Source: Victivallis vadensis
Lineage (GTDB): Bacteria > Verrucomicrobiota > Lentisphaeria > Victivallales > GWF2-50-93
Direction: 5' to 3'
Length of the DNA: 9,673 bases
NCBI GenBank assembly: GCA_020718525.1
Contig: DYRX01000156.1
Coordinates: 1-9,673, forward strand
Under the pieces are notes generated by a model, which did not search any database, had not been told where the DNA came from, and saw nothing but the letters and a program-made list of their open reading frames with translations. The translations under genes were made by a program, and so were the position numbers. Positions 5,415 through 9,673 of the stretch are shown in pieces. Every line of letters starts with the position of its first letter. Position 1 is the first letter of the stretch.

Positions 5415-7139
5415 TCAATAGTCAATTATTGTTCTGTGCTTGTCTATGGTCGAATAGTCGTTGCTCATGGTTTTCATGTGCCTGGACTCGAATTCAGGAA
5501 TTGCGTCAAGAATGAATTTTTCAGCCAGAGGCTCTCTTTCCGGACAGAGAATAGCGTCGCGGAGCATGAGATATCCTGTGTATAGATATATCTCGTTCTC
5601 GACAAGGTTTCTGGCCATCAGATCATGATAGTTCGAGTCGCGCTTGTCGGAGATGAACTTGACAGCCTCCCTCTGCCTGGCCTTAAATCCGGAAAGGATT
5701 GACTTGAGCCTCAGTGTGACGCCCTCGCATGGAATCTTGTCAATTTTGTCCATGGAGGCGTCGAGAGTTCTGAGCATGACGCCGCCGATTGCGGCAACCA
5801 CCTGCAGTTGTGTCGTGCCTTCGTAGATGTTTGTGATTCTCGCGTCGCGATAGAAGCGTTCGGCATTGAAGTCGTGCATGTATCCTGTGCCGCCATGGAT
5901 CTGTATGCAGTCGTATGCGACCTGATTGGCTATTTCGGTGCATAGGGCTTTCGCCATCGGAGTCAGGATGGCGGCGGCCTTGGAATAGTACTTCTGCTTC
6001 TCGCGGATTTCGTTTGACAGCTTTTCCGCAGGGGTGTGATCGGCGATTCTCGTGTACTCGCGGCGCAGATCAACAATCTTTGTCGTCTCGTAGAGAAGGG
6101 TTCTTGCGGCGAGCACCTTAATCTTCATTCTTGTGAGCATGTCATAGACGGCAGGGAATTTGTCAATCCTGCTTTTGAACTGCTCTCTTTCGGACGCATA
6201 TTTCCTTGCCTCTCTGTATGCGGCTTCGGCGATTCCAAGAGCCTGCCCTGCGATTGCGACCCTTGCTCCGTTCATGAGCGCCATGATGTACTTGGTGAGA
6301 CCTCTTCTGCGAAGTCCGCAAAGTTCGGCGGGAACATGATTATACTGGAGCTCGCATGTCGCGACACCATGTATTCCAAGCTTGTGCTCGATTCTTCTCA
6401 CTACAAGCTGGGGGCATGATTCGCAGACGAACATCGAGAGTCCGCGGCCGTCGCTTGTCCCGTCTTCGGAGCGCGCCAGGACCAGGTGGATTTTTGCACA
6501 GCCGTTCGTTATGAATCGCTTCATGCCGTCCAGATACCATTTTCCAGTCTTGGGATCTAGAGAGGCCTTGAGGCGGACAGACTGCAGGTCGGAGCCGGAA
6601 TCCGGCTCTGTGAGATCCATGGAACCGTCGGCTTCTCCACTCGCGAAAATCGGAAGAAATCTGTTTTTCTGATCGTCCGAGCCGAATTCGGAGATCGTCT
6701 CGGAAATGTCCTGGAGACCAAAGAGGTTCTGCAAGCTCGCGTCGGCTCTGGAAACCATTTCAGTCATCATCGTATAGATTGTATTTGGGAAATTAAGCCC
6801 GCCATACTTGTAGGGAAGCATGACACCCATCACGCCGGCGTCGGTGAGGTCCTTTATATTTTTCTGTGTGAGGGGGTGATAAGTGACCTTGTTGTTCTCG
6901 AAATGCGGACCTTCCTCGTCAACCTGCCTCGACCTGGAGGCAATGCGTTCGCCTGTTATGTCGCCGATGACCGTCAGAATGCGGGAATAGTTGTCAATTG
7001 CGTCTTCATAGTCGGCTGGCGCATGGTCGAATCTTTGCGCCTCCTTGTAGCCGTCCTCCCTCAGGGACACCGCCTCGCGGAGATCTATGTTTCTGAGGGT
7101 GAAGACCAGATCTTTGTTGTCAGTGAAAAAATTGCTCAT
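5415..7139 (-). CDS. Acyl-CoA dehydrogenase, long type with C-terminal extension
   Basis: 574-residue FAD-dependent acyl-CoA dehydrogenase, which would introduce (or, with reduced ETF, remove) the alpha-beta double bond of an acyl-CoA thioester. The FAD/substrate region MDLTEPDSGSD is at 174-184. RITNIYEGTTQLQ contains Glu440 at the position of the catalytic base of the short-chain/medium-chain enzymes, and IHGGTGYM at 414-421 is the usual FAD-contact segment. Standard family members are about 380 residues; this one has an N-terminal leader (NKDLVFTL, residues 8-15) and about 100 extra residues after the catalytic domain, as in the ~580-600-residue branch that includes FadE5- and DmdC-like proteins. 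Chain length of the substrate cannot be told. AAAGGAG at 7156-7150 overlaps the etfA stop and lies 10 bases before ATG. Electron partner is presumably the adjacent EtfAB. Confidence 0.95.
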   Translation of the reverse strand: MSNFFTDNKDLVFTLRNIDLREAVSLREDGYKEAQRFDHAPADYEDAIDNYSRILTVIGDITGERIASRSRQVDEEGPHFENNKVTYHPLTQKNIKDLTDAGVMGVMLPYKYGGLNFPNTIYTMMTEMVSRADASLQNLFGLQDISETISEFGSDDQKNRFLPIFASGEADGSMDLTEPDSGSDLQSVRLKASLDPKTGKWYLDGMKRFITNGCAKIHLVLARSEDGTSDGRGLSMFVCESCPQLVVRRIEHKLGIHGVATCELQYNHVPAELCGLRRRGLTKYIMALMNGARVAIAGQALGIAEAAYREARKYASEREQFKSRIDKFPAVYDMLTRMKIKVLAARTLLYETTKIVDLRREYTRIADHTPAEKLSNEIREKQKYYSKAAAILTPMAKALCTEIANQVAYDCIQIHGGTGYMHDFNAERFYRDARITNIYEGTTQLQVVAAIGGVMLRTLDASMDKIDKIPCEGVTLRLKSILSGFKARQREAVKFISDKRDSNYHDLMARNLVENEIYLYTGYLMLRDAILCPEREPLAEKFILDAIPEFESRHMKTMSNDYSTIDKHRTIIDY

Positions 7140-7154
7140 GTCTTCTGCACTCCT

Positions 7155-8177
7155 TTATGCTTTTGCCCTGAAGGCCTTGATCATCTTTGGAAGGATATCG
7201 TTCACGTCGCCGACGATTCCATAGTGCGCTATGGAAAAGATAGGGGCGTCCGGATCGCTGTTGATGGCGATGATTTTGCCGCTTTCCGCCATTCCGGCGC
7301 GGTGCTGGACAGATCCGCTGATTCCGCAGGCGATGTAGAGCTTCGGGCGCACTGTCACGCCGGTCTGCCCGACTTGATGGTCGTGATCAATCCAGCCGGC
7401 GTCAACTGCCGCCCTGGAAGCGCCTACCGCGCCTCCGATTGTTTTCGCGAGCTCCTGCACAAGACGGAAATTGTCCTTAGATCCGATTCCGTAGCCGCCA
7501 GCGACAATAATGCCTTCAACCTGAAGATTGACAGACTTCTCCTTACGCTCCCTCTGTATGACTTTGACGATAGTTTCAGCGTCGGAGATTTGAGGCTTGA
7601 CATGGACTATTTCGCCTTTTCTGGACGTGTCTGGAGCATCCATCTTCATTACGCCGGGGCGGACAGTCACCATCTGCGGATCGTCCCAGGTGTTCACGAT
7701 GGTCGCGATTATGTTCCCGCCAAATGCCGGTCTTATCTGCATGAGCTTGTTCTTGTAGAACTTCTTGTTGACCTTGTCGTCGAAGTCGTCAATTTTGAGA
7801 TCGGTGCAGTCTGCCGTAAGTCCGGCAAGAAGGGTTGAGGCGACCCGTGGTGCCAGTTCGCGTCCTTTTGGCGTTGCTCCAAAGAGGAGGATGTTCGGCT
7901 TTTCCTTCTTTACGAGCTCGTTGATGATCTTCGCATAAGGGAGGACTGTGAACGGCTCGAGCTTCGGATCCTCTGCAAGAAAAACTCTGTCGCAACCATA
8001 ATGAAAGAGAGTCGGCACAGAGTCCTTCAACCCGTTGCCAAGAAGCACACCTTCGGTTTTGACACCGAGTTTTGCGGCGAGCTCTCTGCCTTTGCAGACA
8101 AGTTCGAGACTGACTCCGGCGATCTTCGCGCCTTCCTGCTCGATAAAAACCCAGACATTTCCAATTTTTTCTGACAT
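7155..8177 (-). CDS. etfA: Electron transfer flavoprotein, alpha subunit
   Basis: 340-residue EtfA, which with EtfB forms the soluble FAD-carrying electron shuttle serving acyl-CoA dehydrogenases. The N-terminal half is the ETF alpha/beta domain (VWVFIEQEG near the start). The C-terminal FAD-binding half shows VAGGYGIGS (225-233), GAVGASRAAVDAGW (249-262), HQVGQTG (267-273), GISGSVQH (285-292) and INSDPDAPIF (305-314) followed by YGIVGD, all in normal order, so FAD binding should be intact. Two starts are possible. GTG at 8186 overlaps the etfB stop as GTGA, but ATG at 8177 has AGGGTG (8190-8185) at a good distance and gives MSEKIG, so I prefer it. Lies directly after etfB and 15 bases before the dehydrogenase gene. 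Confidence 0.95.
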   Translation of the reverse strand: MSEKIGNVWVFIEQEGAKIAGVSLELVCKGRELAAKLGVKTEGVLLGNGLKDSVPTLFHYGCDRVFLAEDPKLEPFTVLPYAKIINELVKKEKPNILLFGATPKGRELAPRVASTLLAGLTADCTDLKIDDFDDKVNKKFYKNKLMQIRPAFGGNIIATIVNTWDDPQMVTVRPGVMKMDAPDTSRKGEIVHVKPQISDAETIVKVIQRERKEKSVNLQVEGIIVAGGYGIGSKDNFRLVQELAKTIGGAVGASRAAVDAGWIDHDHQVGQTGVTVRPKLYIACGISGSVQHRAGMAESGKIIAINSDPDAPIFSIAHYGIVGDVNDILPKMIKAFRAKA

Positions 8178-8182
8178 GATTT

Positions 8183-9079
8183 TCACCCTAATGTGTGGTC
8201 TTCTATGAGTTCATGGATAAGGGAGGCGATGCCGTTTTCATTTGGCTCGATCTTTTTGAATCCCGAGCCGGTAAGGACCACGCTCTGGATGTTCTTGACC
8301 TTGGTCGGCGAGCCTTTGAGGCCGATGCGCTCCGGATCCGCCTTGATGTCGGCGTTGTTCCACTCGTGTATCCAGAGGTTTTTTGCGCGCATAGAATCCT
8401 CCTCAACTGCCAGGGCTTCTGCATCGGTATAGCTTGCGCCTGAATGCGAGCTGAGCAGTTCTGAGCGGGTCTTTGCCTTCTTATATTTCATCAGCCTCAG
8501 GGAATTCGCAGGACGGGGATCGTTCGCGTCAACAACCGTCATAAGACACGGCATCGGAGCTTCGAGAATCTCGAATCCTCCGTCAATCGCCCTTTTGGCT
8601 GTTATTTTCTTCTTGTCCAGCTTGAGAACTTCTTCAACGTATGAAATTTGGGGGATGTCAAGCTTTTCCGCCAATTGTGGACCGACCTGCGCGGTGTCGC
8701 CGTCTATCGCCTGTCTGCCGCATATGATCAGATCGAAGTCGCCAATTTTCTTTGCACAACAGCTCAGCGTGTAGCTGGTCGCAAGAGTGTCTGCGCCGGC
8801 GAAGGCTCTGTCTGTGAGAAGCGCAGTTTCGTCGGCTCCCCTATAAAGCGCCTGCCTCAAGACCTCTGCGGCGGCTGGCGGCCCCATTGTCGCGACAATG
8901 ACCTTCGCCTGGTAGCGGTCCTTCAGATGGAGAGCCAGTTCAAGGGCATTCAAATCCTCCGGATTGAAAATCGCCGGAAGAGCGGCTCGGTTCACCGTTC
9001 CATCTGGCTTCATCGCCTCTCCGCTGACGTTTTTCGTGTCCGGAACTTGTTTTACAAAGACGACAATCTTGTAAGCCAC
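8183..9079 (-). CDS. etfB: Electron transfer flavoprotein, beta subunit, possibly NADH-using type
   Basis: 298-residue EtfB, longer than the usual ~250-260. The family start VFVKQVPDTKNV and NPEDLNALELAL (39-50) are clear. CGRQAIDGDTAQVGPQLAEKL (beginning at 120) contains IDGDTAQVGP (125-134). Bifurcating ETFs of anaerobes have this Gly-Asp-Thr form at their nucleotide site, while the human protein has a Asp-rich AMP-site version, so NADH use is plausible but inferred. The C-terminal ~60 residues (ADPERIGLKGSPTKV, then a tail ending in HELIEDHTLG) form the extra length. The start is GTG at 9079, with GAGG at 9090-9087 seven bases away. First gene of the etfB-etfA-dehydrogenase-rpoZ operon. 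Confidence 0.95.
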   Translation of the reverse strand: MAYKIVVFVKQVPDTKNVSGEAMKPDGTVNRAALPAIFNPEDLNALELALHLKDRYQAKVIVATMGPPAAAEVLRQALYRGADETALLTDRAFAGADTLATSYTLSCCAKKIGDFDLIICGRQAIDGDTAQVGPQLAEKLDIPQISYVEEVLKLDKKKITAKRAIDGGFEILEAPMPCLMTVVDANDPRPANSLRLMKYKKAKTRSELLSSHSGASYTDAEALAVEEDSMRAKNLWIHEWNNADIKADPERIGLKGSPTKVKNIQSVVLTGSGFKKIEPNENGIASLIHELIEDHTLG

Positions 9080-9131
9080 AGTCCTACCTCGTTCGAAATT
9101 TGTTTAACATTTTGACGTAAAGGGAACGCCT

Positions 9132-9140
9132 AAAATAGCA
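9132..9140 (-). promoter_or_regulatory. Candidate extended -10 element of the ETF operon
   Basis: On the minus strand TGC-TATTTT (9140-9132) matches an extended -10 (TGnTATAAT) with one or two mismatches and would start transcription near 9125, about 45 bases before etfB. No good -35 lies 16-18 bases upstream. This is the best candidate seen, but weak. Confidence 0.27.
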
Positions 9141-9147
9141 TGTTCTA

Positions 9148-9327
9148 AACGATTTGCACATGGGAAAACTCGGATTTTGCAAAAAAAATAATCCCGAAAA
9201 TGAAAGTGGGACATCTATGATACCGGGAACGCCCCCTGATTTCGCAGGAAGCCGCACGACCAACCAGCAAAATCCAATTTATTTTCAATTTTCTTTCCTG
9301 AAGGACTTGAAATTCAGGTCTTTTTTT
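9148..9327 (+). ncRNA. Possible small RNA ending at an orphan terminator
   Basis: The plus strand has TTGACG (9112-9117), an 18-base spacer and TAGCAT (9136-9141), a moderate promoter match, and about 180 bases later a terminator-like hairpin with a T-tract. No credible plus-strand gene lies between. The interval contains TCCCG (9192-9196), which can pair with CGGGA (9224-9228), giving some internal structure. A 66-codon TTG-started frame (9154-9354) has no ribosome binding site and runs through the terminator, so it is unlikely to be the product. The RNA itself and both ends are inference. Confidence 0.2.
9297..9327 (+). terminator. Intrinsic terminator-like hairpin with T-tract
   Basis: CCTGAA (9297-9302) and TTCAGG (9313-9318) form a perfect 6-bp stem with a 10-base loop, followed by TC and then seven T in a row (9321-9327). 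This is the best intrinsic terminator in the window. It faces right, and no plus-strand gene precedes it within the ETF-side intergenic region. Confidence 0.5.
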
Positions 9328-9344
9328 AATATTGTTATTAGTAA

Positions 9345-9390
9345 CACGAAATGAAACGTGCTGTTTTAGGATGTTTCATACGCGTTCGTA
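9345..9390 (+). promoter_or_regulatory. Overlapping inverted repeats upstream of the secreted-protein gene
   Basis: ATGAAAC (9351-9357) and GTTTCAT (9373-9379) are perfect 7-bp arms 15 bases apart. CACG (9345-9348) can alternatively pair with CGTG (9357-9360), which shares a base with the first arm, and TACG-CGTT-CGTA (9379-9390) forms a further small hairpin. They lie 45-90 bases before the GTG start at 9436. They could be an operator or a leader with alternative folds; nothing here proves which. Confidence 0.3.
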
Positions 9391-9435
9391 GCCATTTCGC
9401 ATCTTCGGAATAAATCAAGTCAAGGAGTCCTTACA

Positions 9436-9673
9436 GTGAAAAAAAATCTTCTTCTCGCGATCTTCATCCTGGCATCACTCGGAAATATTGCCACGGCACA
9501 GGAAAGCCTGAATGTCTGGCTTGAGTCAGGGGCAAAACCTTATACGTCGGATCAGACTCCCTGCACCTTTTCGATTTCTGAATTCCATTCCTCGCCGGCG
9601 TTCTCAGGTTTGAACAGCAAGGATTTCTGCCGGAAATTCTGGAGCATATACTATGACGGCAGGCGGAAAAGCT
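9436..9673 (+). CDS. Secreted protein of unknown function, partial (3' end outside window)
   Basis: An open frame starts with GTG at 9436 and stays open for 79 codons to the window edge. AAGGAG at 9422-9427, eight bases ahead, is the strongest ribosome binding site on this side and fixes the start. The first 21 residues are a textbook signal peptide: MKKN, hydrophobic LLLAIFILASLG, then IATA with an Ala-x-Ala cleavage site before Gln22. The visible mature part begins QESLNVWLESGAKPYTSD and contains two Cys (TPCTF; DFCRKF) and an aromatic stretch FWSIYYDG. I do not recognise the family from this fragment. It would be exported to the periplasm or beyond. It diverges from the ETF operon, with inverted repeats in its leader. 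Confidence 0.75.
   Translation, partial: MKKNLLLAIFILASLGNIATAQESLNVWLESGAKPYTSDQTPCTFSISEFHSSPAFSGLNSKDFCRKFWSIYYDGRRKS

Noticed and set aside
6876..7838. 320-codon plus-strand frame antisense to etfA and the dehydrogenase gene
   Set aside because: Long, but it is the reverse of two genes with intact family motifs and has no recognisable domain.
8648..9115. 155-codon plus-strand frame antisense to etfB
   Set aside because: Antisense shadow of a well-supported EtfB; no motif of its own.
9154..9354. 66-codon plus-strand frame before the secreted-protein gene
   Set aside because: TTG start, no ribosome binding site, unremarkable composition, and it reads through a terminator-like hairpin.

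Overview
This looks like chromosomal DNA of a free-living or gut/aquatic bacterium with roughly balanced base composition. The gene families suggest the PVC group, perhaps Lentisphaerota: a divergently paired UroD-fold methyltransferase-like gene and AraC-type regulator, a long EtfB, and a ~570-residue acyl-CoA dehydrogenase. That placement is an inference from family style only; the window holds no rRNA, tRNA or other phylogenetic marker strong enough to prove it. I see no mobile element, CRISPR array or tRNA.

Left part (1-3144, plus strand). A ~360-base non-coding stretch carries a perfect 18-bp palindrome. It is followed by a Fur-family zinc-finger repressor, a SpoU/TrmH-type RNA 2'-O-methyltransferase, an acylphosphatase and a CinA-type protein (MoCF-like domain plus PncC-like amidase). 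The last three overlap end to start and are probably translationally coupled.

Middle (3145-5145). The spacer beyond cinA contains two kinds of degenerate short tandem repeat and, on the minus strand, a 25-codon micro-ORF encoding a glycine-rich hydrophobic peptide. Next comes a minus-strand UroD-fold gene and, divergent from it, a short AraC-family protein that has the DNA-binding domain but no sensor domain. The 130-base AT-rich gap between them can be read as two back-to-back promoters plus two TGATCAT boxes 20 bp apart, an arrangement resembling classical AraC-controlled promoters.

Right part (5194-9079, minus strand). A compact operon reads etfB - etfA - acyl-CoA dehydrogenase - rpoZ. 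The dehydrogenase oxidises an acyl-CoA and exchanges electrons with the EtfAB flavoprotein. EtfB has an IDGDTAQVGP segment of the kind seen in NADH-using, bifurcating ETFs. The RNA polymerase omega subunit gene is the last member, an unusual place for it.

Right edge (9080-9673). A ~350-base intergenic region contains a good intrinsic terminator on the plus strand with no plus-strand gene before it (possible small RNA), then inverted repeats, then the first 79 codons of a secreted protein with a clear signal peptide, cut by the window end.

I do not see a clearly new multi-gene defence or mobile system. The items most worth checking are the AraC/UroD control region, the micro-ORF in the hexamer repeat, rpoZ in an ETF operon and the orphan terminator.
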